Of a stretch of 64,000 nt of DNA, positions 45,340-57,544 are shown piece after piece (position 1 is the stretch's first letter; each line of letters begins with the position of its first letter). Made by a program: the position numbers and the translations under genes. The stretch is taken from contig NC_080170.1 in the NCBI RefSeq assembly GCF_950295315.1, positions 91,248,054 to 91,312,053 on the forward strand, written 5' to 3'. The notes beneath the pieces were generated by a model, which was not told the DNA's origin, made no database searches, and saw only the letters and a list, made by a program, of their open reading frames with translations. This DNA comes from Erinaceus europaeus. Taxonomy: Eukaryota > Chordata > Mammalia > Eulipotyphla > Erinaceidae.

Positions 45340-45810
45340 AGAAAATGATTGTCTATTGTCATGGCTTCTGGAAAGTCTTTTCTTAAGTCCCAGGCATATC
45401 CTGTATGTTAAAGTATGTGTTTATCTGGGAACTTTGGACCACATTATAAAGTCTAAAGTTGAGATTTATGCTGAAAGCATTTAGTCATGTGGGTACAGGT
45501 TTGACCTTGGGAGGAGCTGAATAATGAATTCTGCCATGCATAGTCTGGGTAAAACTCTGGACAGGGAAGCCTAGTTGGGTTTCATTGAATAATTGTACTA
45601 GACTGTACTGTCACATATCAAATCCAAGAAAGTAGCACTGTCCATGACTTCAGTGGGAGAAGTCAGCTGGAAGCTACACACTTGGAATGTTCCAGAACTC
45701 TACCCTATGTACTTCTTCACTTGATTTCTTTTAATCTGTAACTGTCTGCTGCAATAAACAGTGACTCTGAGTATAATAGCTATCAGCTAGTTCTATACCT
45801 CACTCTGGCA
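45340..45810 (+). mobile_element. Old ERVL/MaLR-type LTR remnant
   Basis: The 3' part resembles an old non-infectious LTR end: GTAACTGTCTGCTGCAATAA followed by ACAGTGACTCTGAGTATAAT, with the poly(A) signal near 45753. The 5' limit is uncertain and no internal sequence was recognised. Confidence 0.45.
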
Positions 45811-45904
45811 CATTACTGAACCCAAAGATGATCTTGAGAATTTCAAAGCATACACTTAGTATCAGAGTGAGGACAATCTTATACTTTTTATAACTTTGTA
45901 CTTA

Positions 45905-46030
45905 TGAAGCGTATGCTGTAATGACATCCATTTTATGAATGAGGAAAATGAGAAGAGAGTTTAAACTTTTTGATCAAGGCCATGTAAACAGTTATTAGCC
46001 TAGATATGCTAAAACAAAACCCATTCTATG
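45905..46030 (-). mobile_element. MIR fragment
   Basis: ATTTTATGAATGAGGAAAAT, GATCAAGGCCATGTAAAC and CCCATTCTATGAACTGCA in MIR order, minus orientation. Confidence 0.55.
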
Positions 46031-46034
46031 AACT

Positions 46035-47025
46035 GCATACACAAAGCCACCATGAAAATAGATTCCTTATGGAATGGGAGAAGATCTCTGTATGCCACAT
46101 ATCAGACAAAAGGTTAACAACAAAATATAGAAAGAGCTCACCAAACTCAGAAAAATTGAAGAAAAAAAATCCAAAACTGTGAAGAGAAATGAGCTGAATA
46201 TTCACCTAAGAAGAGATCCAAAGAGCCAACACACATGAAAAGATGCCCAGAGTCACTGATTATCAGACATATGTAAATAAAGACAATAATGAAATACCAC
46301 CTTGCTCCTCTAAGAATGCATAGATCAGAAAGAACAGTAACAACAAATGTTAGAGAGGTTGAGGGTTAAAGGAACCCTTGTGTACTGCTGATGGAAATGT
46401 AAATTGGTCCAACCCCTGTGGAGAGCAGTCTGGAGAATTCTCAGAAGGCTAAAAATGGACTTACCCTATAATTGTGCAATTCAACTCCTAGGGATATATC
46501 CTAAGGAAACAAACACACTCATCCAAAGAGATCTGTGTAACCCTATGTTCATAGCAGCACAATTTGTAATAGCACAAACTTTGGAGCAACCTAGGTGTCT
46601 AGCAACAGGTGGAGTATCTAAGAAAGTTGTGGTGTATATACACAATGGAATACAACTCAACTATGAGAGCGATGAAGTCTCCTTCCTTACCCCATTTGGA
46701 TGAAACTTAAAAGAATATGTTAAGTGACATAAGTCAGAAAAAGAAAAATAAATATGGGATGGTCACACTCATGGGAAGAACTTAAGAAACAAGAACAGAA
46801 AGGGGAGACATAAAGTAAAACTTGGGCTGGTTTGGTGTATTTCACCAAAGCAAAGGACTCTGCAGGAGGACAAGTATGGGGGGTTGAGACTTTTTGGTCC
46901 TTGTACAAGCTGATGGATTGAGAGTGTATTACAGAGATGAGAAATTGTACCCATGTGCCAACAACCATACTGCAAACCATTAAACTCCCAATAAAAAATT
47001 AAAATAAAAGAATAATTAAGCATTA
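46035..47025 (+). mobile_element. L1 3' end with ORF2 C-terminal remnant
   Basis: Plus-orientation L1 of about 1 kb. The frame at 46404-46703 encodes the recognisable L1 ORF2p C-terminal stretch (LGIYPKETNTLIQRDL, MFIAAQFVIAQTLEQPRC). It lacks upstream RT and endonuclease, so it is a 5'-truncated dead copy. The 3' UTR follows (TTGGTGTATTTCACCAAAGC), with an AATAAAAAATT-type tail near 46990-47020. Confidence 0.85.
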
Positions 47026-47097
47026 AAAAAACTACAAGCATAAAAATAAGCGTATGTCTCTGAAGATGTTCAAAGGAGGTCTTTATAAAATATCTTA

Positions 47098-47395
47098 GGA
47101 GTCAGGTGGTAGCACAGTGGGCTAAGCGCACCTGGCACGAAGCACAAGGACCAGCATAAGGATCCTGGTTTGAGCCCCCAGCTCTCCACCTGCAGGGGAG
47201 TCCCTTGACAGGTGGTGAAGCAGGTCTGCAGGTGTCTGTCTCTCTCTCCCCCTCTCTGTCTTCCCCTCCTCTCTCCATTTCTCTCTGTCCTAACAATGAC
47301 AACATCAGTGATAACAATAATAACTACAACAACAATAAAAAACAAGGGCAACAAAAGGGAAAATAAATAAATAAATAAATATAAAAAAATTTTTA
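47098..47395 (+). mobile_element. SINE type B
   Basis: GGAGTCAGGTGGTAGCACAG, GGATCCTGGTTTGAGCCCCC, CTCCATTTCTCTCTGTCC and an AACAATAATAACTAC tail, then repeated AAAT. Confidence 0.93.
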
Positions 47396-47491
47396 AAAAT
47401 CTCATATTACAAGTCACATATCATGACTTTGAATATTGCAATAAATTTGTTATAAAGAGACTGTAATTCCATCATTCAAAACATTTCTGTG

Positions 47492-47688
47492 GGGGACTGG
47501 GTGGTGGTGCACCTGATTGAGCACATATGTTACAGTGTTCAAGGACCAGGGTTTGAGCCCCCAGTCCCCACTTGCTGAGGTAAAGCTTTGCAAGTGAAGC
47601 CTTGCTGCAGGTGTCTCTCCTCTCTATCTCCCTCACCTTCTCTATTTCTGGTTGTCTCTATCCAATAAATAAAAATAATAAAAAATAT
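47492..47688 (+). mobile_element. SINE type A with TSD
   Basis: Flanked by ATTTCTGTG at 47483-47491 and 47689-47697. GGACTGGGTGGTGGTGCACC start, AATAAATAAAAATAAT tail. Confidence 0.9.
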
Positions 47689-47854
47689 ATTTCTGTGCTC
47701 TGAGTTAACATCTTAATCACTTGCAAAGCAGTGTATAAAAAGTGTATCTTGTGGCTACTGAATATAGCAAAAGATTTGCTTTAAAAAAACTTTATAACCC
47801 TTGGAAACACTCTCATTATCCTTTACTTTTCCATTTTACTAAATACCTTTATGA

Positions 47855-48971
47855 CAAATGCAGTCACCAACCTCAGAAATTACAACAATAGTAACTGAAG
47901 CAAGGATTGATGCAGTTTAACCAATACCAGTTAGCCAAACAACACCTCCAGTCCAAGAAAAAATAGCAACCAAATCCAAAAGAAAAAGAAAGAGAAAGGA
48001 GAAAGAGAAAGCAAGAATAGACAATTATGCAAATCTACTGTCTACTGAATATTCTAGGGATAGCAAGAGGTGAAAGGGAAGTAGAGAAGAGAGACACACA
48101 CAGAGTCCACTCTGAGTCAGATTTCTTCCCCAGAATAATTCGTAAACGTGTATCAGTGAATTCAGAAAGCAAAAGAAGGGAGAAGGAAGAAAAGAAGACA
48201 AGAACAAGAAAAAAAAGAAGAGCAGTGAAAGGAAAGAGGTTTTTTTTTTTGAATTAGCTAGGAGGAGGGAAAAAGGAGAGGAGAGTGGAGGGAAGAGGTA
48301 GAAGCAAGTTCCTCTCACAATGGATAGGACACCCAGTCACCTAGCAATGGAAAAAACAATGTTAATTTTGGTCAACCTGAAGAAGGAAGGGGGGGAAAGG
48401 GACACACACATATATAATAGTAACAATAAAACAGAATAGAGTAAAAAACCCTAGCAGTCAGTCTGCAGCTTGGACAGCTCCGGATGGCTCAGGCAGCCTG
48501 AGCAAAGACAGCCAATTGTAAGAAGTATCCAAAAACAAACAAACAAACAAAAAAACCTCCAGGTAGTCTTTCTCAGATATTTTGTCACTCAAATAGAGCT
48601 CCAGCTACTTAGAGAAAAAAGAAAAAAAAGAGAGAAGGAAATCAAAAAAGAAAAGGATTGGAATGACACCCCTAGTGAGCCAGGAATCTTGGTAAAGAAA
48701 ATAGCTCAGCGGAAGCCTGCTAGGAGCAGCTCTCCAGCCCCTAGGGTCTGGTTCTGAGGTGGGGGGGAGGGGTGAGCTTCAGAAAAAAAAAATCAAAAGA
48801 TTTCCTTTCTTTTTCCTCCATTTTCTAACCCAAGAGTGGACCTCTGCTTGGTGTCACATGTAGGACCCCTTATTCACCCTCCTGCTGATGACCCAGTATC
48901 CTACACTATGCAGCAAATCCTAGGTCACAAGCCAGCAGCTGCCTCCAAGTCGTCATTTTGGCTCCGCCCCC
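47855..48971 (-). mobile_element. Probable L1 5' UTR fragment
   Basis: Read on the minus strand from 48971 it starts GGGGGCGGAGCCAAAATGAC. This resembles the start of mammalian L1 5' UTRs, including the YY1-type motif just inside. The rest is about 1.1 kb of alternating GC-rich and T-rich (minus) text with no ORF1 recognised. Long direct repeats containing TACTTTTCCATTTTA flank it (about 47824-47854 and 48972-49000). There is no oligo(T) at the left end. Confidence 0.5.
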
Positions 48972-49000
48972 TACTTTTCCATTTTAAATACTTGTATGAC

Positions 49001-49420
49001 TCTGGTCATAGGCATTCCTGTGAAGTCATTACTTGTAAGTTCACCTGACTTCACTAAGGAAATTAATCACTCTTTGTTCTGTGCATACATAGCATTTTGA
49101 TCATACTTGAACTTGAGACACAAATGGTAATTATTTCCATATGCCAATGACACCTGACAGAGGTTTTAAGGGTAAGATCATGTCTAATCCATATATAATA
49201 TTCATACTTAGTATGTGTTGGCATTTAATGTGTACTGAATACATGTATGTAGAATGCAAATATGTATTAAAATGTCTGAATTATATATTTGGGAGCTACT
49301 CTCTGTCCTGATCTAGCTTTCCAGTCTAGTTCTCAACTCTGACAACATCTTCCTATACAATACCTTTAGCCCACCTGCATGTTAGCTGTCAGGCTCAAGC
49401 AAAAATTAGTAAAGTCATGG
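49001..49420. other. Intron, nothing recognised
   Basis: No repeat or exon identified. Confidence 0.4.
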
Positions 49421-49917
49421 CCCCCTTGGAATATACCTAAAATAGACTTCCTAACTTCTTCCCACACAAAGATCCTTAGTCCCATCTGCTTTATTCTTAT
49501 CTTTGAGTTCCTGATTATTAAATAATTTGTCCTGCTTTATATCTTACCACTTTCAGACATGAAGTTACAGATGCTACCATGATGGCATTTTGAGTTCCCT
49601 GGGCAGATGACCTCACCAATGTGTCCTGGAACCTCACCTCCCCAGAGTCCTATCTCACTAGGGCAAGATAGAAACATGTTAGGGGTATGGATTGACCTGC
49701 CAATATCCAAGTTCATCAGAGAAGCAATTACAGAAGCCAGACCTTCCATCTTCTGCACCCCATAAAGACTTTTGGTCCAAACATCCAAGGGCATAAAGAA
49801 TAGGGAAGCTTCCAGTGGAGGGAATGGATATGGAACTCTGGTGGTGGGAATTGTATGTAATTGTACCCCTCTTATCCTGCAATCTTGTTAATCACTATTA
49901 AATTACTAATAAAAAAT

Positions 49918-49920
<3 letters not shown>
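49421..49920 (+). mobile_element. L1 3' UTR, long form
   Basis: Starts CATGGCCCCCTTGGAATATA and continues through CTGGGCAGATGACCTCACC, AGAAGCCAGACCTTCC and CTGGTGGTGGGAATTGTATG to AATAAAAAATATT. It parallels 59273-60000 over about 450 bp. Confidence 0.8.

Positions 49921-49981
<61 letters not shown>
49921..49981 (+). repeat. (AC)n microsatellite
   Basis: About 30 AC units, immediately after the A-rich tail of the L1 3' end. Confidence 0.97.
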
Positions 49982-49984
<3 letters not shown>

Positions 49985-51270
49985 GCCTGAAGTCCAAAGC
50001 ATAATGTTTTGAACCAATTTAGAGTTACCTGGTTGGGGGGGGGGGGTGAGGTGGAGGTGGCCTAGTCTATGTTTCTAGATCCTTTCCCAAACTTTTTCTT
50101 AGTCCATTCATCATGATCAAACAGACTAAATTCACTCTCTGTACCTTATCACCCCCAGAATCAGTTATACCCCTGCTAGCTTGTGTTATCTGTGTCAGTG
50201 AAAATGAAATGTGTCAGAAATGCAGAGGACAAAAATAAACCAGAAAGGATGATTAAAGGAACAACTACAATAAAAGATCACAATGAACAATTTGAAAGAC
50301 AAAGTCAAAGATAGTGGATTGCCTGCCCTTTATGATTATGCAGATCACCTAATAACATTTCCTTGTGATATTCCATCTTACATACCTTAGATCTTTCTTT
50401 AGGGAAAATGCAACATTTATAAAGAACTTGACCCAATTTTTTTTCAAGTGAAGAAAGGCTGAGATATCTTAAGAACAAACAAGATAATCCAAGGAGTTCA
50501 CAATTCAGTATTAGAGAATCACTAAGCAATTTCTCATGAAAAAAATGTCCTTAAATCTTACTGACCCAAAGTAATAAACTTAGCTATGAGGCTGGGTTAT
50601 TTTCTAGTAGGCATTTAAGAGTGTTAATAATAACTACCAAACTGCCAGAAAACCTAAGAGGGAGATGTGGTCAATTTAACTTTTAAGCAGGTGTTCACTG
50701 AATTCATAATTAGTTACAATACAGCAAAACAACTAAATGGAACAGAAGATGTTGAAGCAGAGGATATTGATTCTTACTTAATGTTCTGAGAAACCAAGGG
50801 GTTTCCCACTATCTGAGGACAGAAATCAGCTTGAGAATTGAGAGATTCTCTGGTCTACCTATACTATACTAGGAAACAGAGGAGAGTTGGAGAAAACCAG
50901 AGGTTTTTAGGGAATGATTCACATCTGGAGTACTGGCAAATGGAGTATTTATATGTAAAAATAAATACAAGTAGAGATTCTCTGCCCTGACAGTCCCTGT
51001 CCTGGCTTTGAAGTACCCAGGGCCTACCAATGAGATGCCATGCCTCCACTCTGCAGGACATCATGGAATTCTATTGCCCTAGATATTCTCCATATCAGCC
51101 CTAACCTCCTCAGCTTTATGTGGGTCAAAAGCTTTTAATTTCATGTTTGCAGGCAGTTTAAATTCTGTACATATGAATAGATATCAGTTTTCTTTTCAAA
51201 GACTTTTTTCTTTTCTTTTTCTTCCACAGGTGCCCAATAGACCCAATACCTGTCTGAAAATAAGATACTG
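49982..51270. other. Repeat-poor intron
   Basis: About 1.3 kb with no repeat family or exon identified. A G-run lies at 50035-50046. Confidence 0.4.
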
Positions 51271-51274
51271 CAGT

Positions 51275-51468
51275 AGGTATTTTTTTAAACTATTATTATT
51301 AAATAGAGTCAGAGAAAAATTGAGTAGGGAGATAGAAAGGGAAAGACGTAGAGAGACACCTGCAACCCTGCTTCACCACTTATGAAGATTTCCTCCTGCA
51401 GGTGGGGACCAGGAGCTTGAACTTGTGTCCTTGTGCACTGTAATGTGTGCCACCACCTGGCCCCAATA
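51275..51468 (-). mobile_element. SINE type A
   Basis: ATTATTATTAAATAGAGTCA tail, CTTCACCACTTATGAAGATT, CTGCAGGTGGGGACCAGG and GTGCCACCACCTGGCCCC. Confidence 0.88.
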
Positions 51469-51489
51469 GGTTTTTTTTTTTTTTTTAAC

Positions 51490-52590
51490 TAGAACTCCTT
51501 CCTTTACTAATTATCACTTTGACATCAAGGGCATTTAGTTATGACCTAATGAGCTTTCTCAGTAGTCATATTTTTGTTAACATTCTTCTAGCTTTTGGCA
51601 CAAATGAAATAATAATATGATTTAGAGAGAAACTGGAAAAAGACTAGAGTGGGAAAAAAGTTACAATGAGAGAAACAAAACTTTCTCTTTCCCCTCTAAG
51701 TTTTCTTGTGTGTGAAATAAAGTATATTTGATGATATGGTCAAGTGATTAAATGTTTTCACTTCTAGCAGCTGGTTGTGGTGTAGTATACATAACTAATG
51801 AATGCAGGTTGGGAGAAACAGTCAACAAAAATTGACAATATTCATGGAGAACTAGCCGAACACTACAACTAGCTTGGGAACATCACTAGTTTGGGATTAG
51901 AAGTTCAGAATAGATTTTCTGAATGAAATTAAAATCTTAGTTGGAATCTATAATAAATATAAGACATATATAAGGATGTGAATTTCAAAATCAAATTATC
52001 TTACATGAGAAGTAATAGCAGCTGTGAGTAAGGGTAGGGAACTAGCTGAATTGTGAAATTTAATAATTGGCTCTGAAATTATTTCCACTGGATGCTGCTA
52101 AAAATCAAGTCCAAAAAGTACTGGGCTGTCTGATAATACTGTGTGTGGTGTGTAGGTGGGGTTTAGGGGTGAGGGGTGAGGGTGGAGAATTCTCATAAAG
52201 CTCAATCTGGAGACAAAGGGATAATCTCAGGTATTCTGCCATTCTTATCATCTTGAAGCAATAAAGAATTGCTAAGACCCATTAGGAGACTGTTCTAGAA
52301 AGAAGTCTAAGGAGCCTTGGGTTCAGATGGGAAATGATTTTGAGGCCTCTTCAATATCTCTTTTGAAAGTACCAAAATCCAGCTCCTGGATTTTTTTTTT
52401 TTTAAACCCTCCCACACTTTTACCTGTATAAATGGCTGACACTCCTTGGAAGGCTGGACACTGATTTGAGATCACATACTCCAGCATATGATTATAGGTT
52501 TAACAGCAATAAAATCATTTTTATCTTCATGCAAAGCATCATTTGGCATTTTGTGGCATTAGACAGTGGTTTCTTATTTGGCTGCACTAT
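51490..52590. other. Repeat-poor intron
   Basis: No repeat family or exon identified. A GTGTGTGGTGTGTAGG-like G/T-rich patch lies at 52140-52190. Confidence 0.4.
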
Positions 52591-52594
52591 CTAG

Positions 52595-52990
52595 AGGGCT
52601 TTCTCTCAGTTTTGAAATATCTCATGGGCTCTTCAAACCCAGTACAGCCCAAACTAAACCTACTCACATCCCTCAGTGCCTTCCTCTGCTCCTAGTCCTA
52701 TATGCTGTTTTTGGGAATGCTCTCACCAGAGGCCAGATGTGCCCTCTCTTTCACCCTCCAATTAACTGCCAAGTCCTGTTGATACTTCCTCATAGTTATC
52801 TCCTGGGTCTCTCTCTTTTCCTTCATTTGCACTGTCACTCCTGTTAGGTCAGCAAGACTTCCTACCTGGATGACCTAATCAGAAATTAAGTGGTCTCCTG
52901 GCTATTTTACTTCCAATCCAATACATTTTGTGAACTGTGAACAAAATAAAAAGCTGACTGGCATTTACCTGCTTCAGACCTTTCCTGTTC
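52595..52990. mobile_element. Ancient LINE remnant, L2/CR1-like
   Basis: CCAAACTAAACCTACTCACA, CCTCCAATTAACTGCCAAG and TTCATTTGCACTGTCACTCC, in the order of an ancient mammalian LINE also suspected at 22180-22920. Confidence 0.4.
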
Positions 52991-53169
52991 TATTAAGGTA
53001 AAGCTAAAACACTGTAATTTGGTTATTTAGGTCTCCCAGAATCTTGTCACTTTAGTCTTTGTTCTTGTCCTCCTTGAAATCTCTGGTTGTACTACAATGG
53101 ACAACTTCTAATTTGTTAAATGAGCCATTTTGTCTCTTTGAGGTTTTCATTCATATTCATTTCTTTTTT

Positions 53170-53325
53170 TCTTTTTTGTTGTCAGGGATATCCATGGGGC
53201 TCAGAGCCATATTTTTCCCCATTGTTGTTATTGTTGCTGTTATTATTATTGTTGTTGCTGGACTGGACAGAGAGAAATTTAGAGAGGAAGGGAAGACAAA
53301 GAGAGAGAGAGAAAGATAGACAGAC
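53170..53325 (-). mobile_element. Partial SINE type D, head-to-head with the next copy
   Basis: GTTGTCAGGGATATCCATGG, TTGTTGTTGCTGGACTGGAC and AGAGGAAGGGAAGACAAAG. The 5' half is missing. Confidence 0.8.
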
Positions 53326-53500
53326 ATCTGCACATAAAAAGGATAAGGATCATCGTAAGAATCTTGGTTCGAGCCCCTGGCTCCCTACCTGTGTGTGTGT
53401 GTGGGGGGGGGGGTTGCTTCACAAGAGGTGAAGCAGGTCTGCAGGTATCTGTCAACCTTTCTCTCCCTCTCTCTGTCTTCACCTCTTCTCTCAATTTTTT
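53326..53500 (+). mobile_element. Partial SINE type B, opposite orientation
   Basis: Starts within the element (GGATAAGGATCATCGTAAGA), then TTGGTTCGAGCCCCTGGCTC, a GT run plus G-run (53392-53413), GTGAAGCAGGTCTGCAGG and TGTCTTCACCTCTTCTCTC. The tail is missing. Confidence 0.83.
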
Positions 53501-53834
53501 TTTTCTGGCACATACAGGCATATTTAAATTTCATAGATTACTTTTGTTAGGATGATGAGGTGTCTTCACCTTTTTCTGTTTTTTTTTTTATTTGGTGTCA
53601 ACTATACATTAAGAACATAGCTTTCCATGTATAAACCTTCAAATCATTCCTGTTCATAAAATATTCATTTCAGTCTGACAAGTCTAGGAATTTTTCATTT
53701 CTGCCACTGTTGCAAACTGCTCTTATACCCTAAGACATTTGCATCAGAAGGTAAAAATACTTCCTATTTCCTTTCCTTTGTTTTGATATAATCAGGTCAG
53801 CAAGAAAAAAAAAAGCAATAGAATATTCTCTTTA

Positions 53835-54078
53835 GCAGGCTGGGAATATGGATCAACCAGTCACCACCCATGTTCAGCGGAGAAGCAGCAATTACAGAAG
53901 CCAGACTTTCCACCTTCTGCATCCCCCAGTGACCTTGGATCCATACTCCCAGAGGGTTAAAGAATAAGAAAGCTATCAGGGGAGGGGATGGGATACGGAG
54001 ATCTGGTGGTGTGAATTGTGTGTAGTTGTACCCCTTTTGTCCTATGGTTTTGTTAATGTCTCCTTTTTTAAATAAATA
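53835..54078 (+). mobile_element. L1 3' end with 18-bp TSD
   Basis: CATGTTCAGCGGAGAAGCAG through GTTGTACCCCTTTTGTCC to an AAATAAATAAA tail. Flanked by AATAGAATATTCTCTTTA (53817-53834) and the same with one change (54079-54096). Confidence 0.92.
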
Positions 54079-54096
54079 AATAGAATGTTCTCTTTA

Positions 54097-55635
54097 AAGA
54101 ATAATGCCTGGCATCAATAGTTGTAAAATAAGTAGAATTAAAAAAAATCTTGTTACTCTATTAAAATTTTCAGCTGCTCAACAATGAATCCATTAAAGAT
54201 GCCTATTTTTCTTAGATAACATAGCCTAAACATGCCTTTTCAGAGCAGTGCAGACCTCTGGTTCTTTGGCCAACTCCACTTTGTCTTGGAACTCCTTAGA
54301 GATCAATCATTATAATCCCCACAGGTATTTTTTTATCCTTATGGGTGGTTAGCTATTTAATCCAAATGATGTGAGAAAGTGGAAGGACCCCTGTTTAACC
54401 ATGCATATGAGTAATGCAAATAGATTTAGTCACAGTTCTCTTCCACCTAAATTTGGTTCCTGATATGTATTCAAAATCTTTTCACACACAAATACACCCT
54501 CCTATTACAATGCCTATAAATAATCTCTCATCTGGAGACCTGCCTTAAAACTCTAATTAGGGCTAGTGAGCATTTGCAAAGTGGTTTGTGCTTTCCCAAA
54601 GGCAAAGTCCCAGGGCAAAAAGGCATTTGTTTCATTACTATTACTTATACTGCCTGCACTTAGACACTCTTAAAGGCTGTAAAAGATGTGGGACCACCCT
54701 GTCACAAAGGGTGGAGGCTAGGTCACACCAGGTATTTAAAATAATAGTGATAATAAGTTCTTAGATAAAGAAGCACTTCAGAAACAGCACCGTGCTGGTA
54801 AAAGCTGTAGGCTCTAGGAGCTGAAATATCAGGGGGCATGTTTCACAGAATCTTCATAAAGGGTAAACTGTACCAGATAATTAGATTTTTTTTTTTTTTT
54901 TTTTTAGGATTAGGCTAAGGTCAGTGTATGTTTGTGTCTCTGAATGTAAATTGAAGGTTAGCTGGTATGCACATGTTTTGTGGGGATATATATGGGGGGG
55001 GAGGGAGGAAATGGACTAACGGCATTGTAAAATATACACCAATAGTTGTTCAAAGGAAAACATTTTGCAATATTTCTACTCTTGATCTAGGACAAAAAAA
55101 TATAAGTGGGTTAGGAGAACATTAAATGAGGAAATGAGGAGAATAGTAGCAAAATTAACAATAAGGTCTTTTTCAGAATGTTAATTTTTTTCCCCAGAGA
55201 CTTTGGATGTGTGAGCATGACAATATTAGAGAAGTGAACTTGATTTGGGAAGGCAGAGTAAGAGATTAAAGAGGATTAGCTGGTTTTCTTGATCTGCTGC
55301 CCTCACATATTATTTAAGACTCCCTTGGCACTTATATCCTGGGCAAGTCTCCAAATATCCCTTCTTTGACTCTATTGCTCCCTTAAGGGATGGTCATTCA
55401 AGTTATCCTGAGCTGGTCAGAGAGAGAACACTGAACCACAAGGTTTAATTATAAGGTCAGCTCCTCTACAAATTACCTGAGAGTATGGACTGTACCTCAA
55501 AGCTCTTTTGCATTTCACATTTCAAGAATAAGTCTTCAATAAAAGAATGTTTTGATTAATGTAAAAAAGACACATATATTAATAAAAACTATCATTATGT
55601 AATGGTAATTCTGTGAGAGAAAATGTTGTATGCTA
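54097..55635. other. Repeat-poor intron
   Basis: About 1.5 kb with only a T-run (54886-54905) and a short G-run (54995-55003). No exon identified. Confidence 0.4.
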
Positions 55636-55639
55636 CATG

Positions 55640-55810
55640 AACTACTTTATTTCTCACACTGATCAAGTAAGGTAATACCATTACCATCACTGCTTTATAG
55701 AGGACAGACACTAAGGTACAAAGAGGCTAAAGTAACTTGTCCCAGGTCAAAGAATCTTGAGATGCAGAATCGGGGGTTGAAGTCCAGACTCTATGGCTAT
55801 AACACTAATA
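55640..55810 (-). mobile_element. MIR
   Basis: CACTGCTTTATAGAGGACAG, ACAAAGAGGCTAAAGTAACT, CCCAGGTCAAAGAATCTTG and GGGTTGAAGTCCAGACTC in MIR order, minus orientation. Confidence 0.7.
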
Positions 55811-57430
55811 TTTTTAGCCATTCCATGATTCTGTTTTTTATAGATGTGCAATTTCTGAGTTCCAGCCCTGGGGTTGGGGTCCTAGGAAATTGATATGCCT
55901 TCATAGTAGAGAAACCTATTGTGGAAATACCAAAGTCATAGCCTCTTTTTATTCTCTGTCATGGAAGACTACCCTAAAATAGTGTAAATACCTGTTGAAA
56001 TACAAATAGGTTGTTTTACTTTGAGGATGGCACGAACCATTAGTTGGTTTTAGAACACATCCATATGGGAAAGAAAAAAAAAAGAAAGAAAGGAAGGAAG
56101 GAAGGAAGGGAGAAAAGCAAAAGCAAGGCAAAAACATTTTCTCATTTGAAAGATTATTCTGGCTCTGATTTTGTTTCCTTGCTTGGTAGATTTGATTTGG
56201 TCATTGGTTTTCCACAGTGTCAAATCCTATAGGAATAGGGATTTGTTCTAGGGCTAACTCATGGTTCATGCCATACACTGTTTTGTGGGTGCTCTCCCCA
56301 TATTTCTTTGAGATGTACCAGAAATGACCTTATACCTAGAAATAATACTTGAGTCATGATCCCTCATCCTGCCCCTGCAGTGATTGTATCTTCCTGTCAT
56401 ACATGTGGGGAGAGATAAGGAGTCCAAAGGAGAAGAACTCAATAAATCACCAAGTAGTGAATGGTAGAATTACACAGAAGGATAGGATTCCAGAAAGGCA
56501 AGAACAGAAGAGAAAGGAATGATTATAAGCAAGATTGGAATGGAGAATGATCTGGGAATTGGAGAGCAGAGAAGCAGGGATGACACTGGGAAGGAAGGGG
56601 CTGGATGTAGGCCAGGTGGAAGGAAGGAAGGTGAACAGGGAAAGATGAAATAAGATGAGGCTGAGGCTATAGTCAGACAGGATATATAAGCTCAGCTCTG
56701 ACAAGGGAAGAACAAAGGCAGAAATGATATACAGTGAAAGAATTATTCTTAAGATGGATATTATTCTAGAGCTTTTCTATTTTACTCTGCCTCATGATTT
56801 CCATTTCACATGTAAGTCAGTGCTGTGCTTTATCTAGAGCTATAGGAATATTGTGTAAAAATAGCAATGAATCTGAAAATGTTCTAATTACTCTGTATGT
56901 ATGGCTATTTACAAAAGTAACCCTAGCTAATCTACTCAGTTTAGTTCTGATCATCACTGAAAACAATAGTGACATCAAGCCATATTTGCATTATTTTTTT
57001 TACTTCACTTCCATGCATTGAATTACTCACACAACAATCATGAATGATAGAATTGCTTCCTAAATTCTAAAGGGAAATAAGTCATATTCCCTATCTGAAA
57101 AAATGTTCATCAATCATGGGGCAAATACCTGAAAATCATGATTTGTTGAAAAGTGTTATAGTGAAGGTATGAAAGCATTTCTGAAGGACAAGAGAGGGAG
57201 TCCTCCTGCTGTTTCTCAAATGGGCTCCCATTTTTTAACTCAATTGGTTTATTTCACCTGAAAATCTCCTTTCCCCACCTTGAGTCCTAAATCACAATCC
57301 TTGAAATTCTGATCATTATTTAAAATCTCAGGTCAGTTTTTTTTTTTTCCACAATGTGGTTTTTAGTCTTAAAAGTGGAGAATTAATCTTTCCACCCTAT
57401 GTACTTTTTATTTTAATGTGCATGATGAAG
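55811..57430. other. Repeat-poor intron
   Basis: No exon or repeat identified, except a short GGAA-rich patch near 56070-56110. Confidence 0.4.

Positions 57431-57432
<2 letters not shown>

Positions 57433-57470
<38 letters not shown>
57433..57470 (+). repeat. (CA)n microsatellite
   Basis: About 19 CA units. Confidence 0.95.
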
Positions 57471-57473
<3 letters not shown>

Positions 57474-57544
57474 CCTATTGAGCCCCCACATCAGGTCTGA
57501 GAATGGAGGTTTCTTTTCTTTATCTTTCTTTTCTTTTTTTTTTC

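Noticed and set aside
46404..46703. 99-codon frame resembling a reverse transcriptase C-terminus
   Set aside because: Kept only as an L1 remnant. It lacks the endonuclease and RT domains, so it is not a gene.
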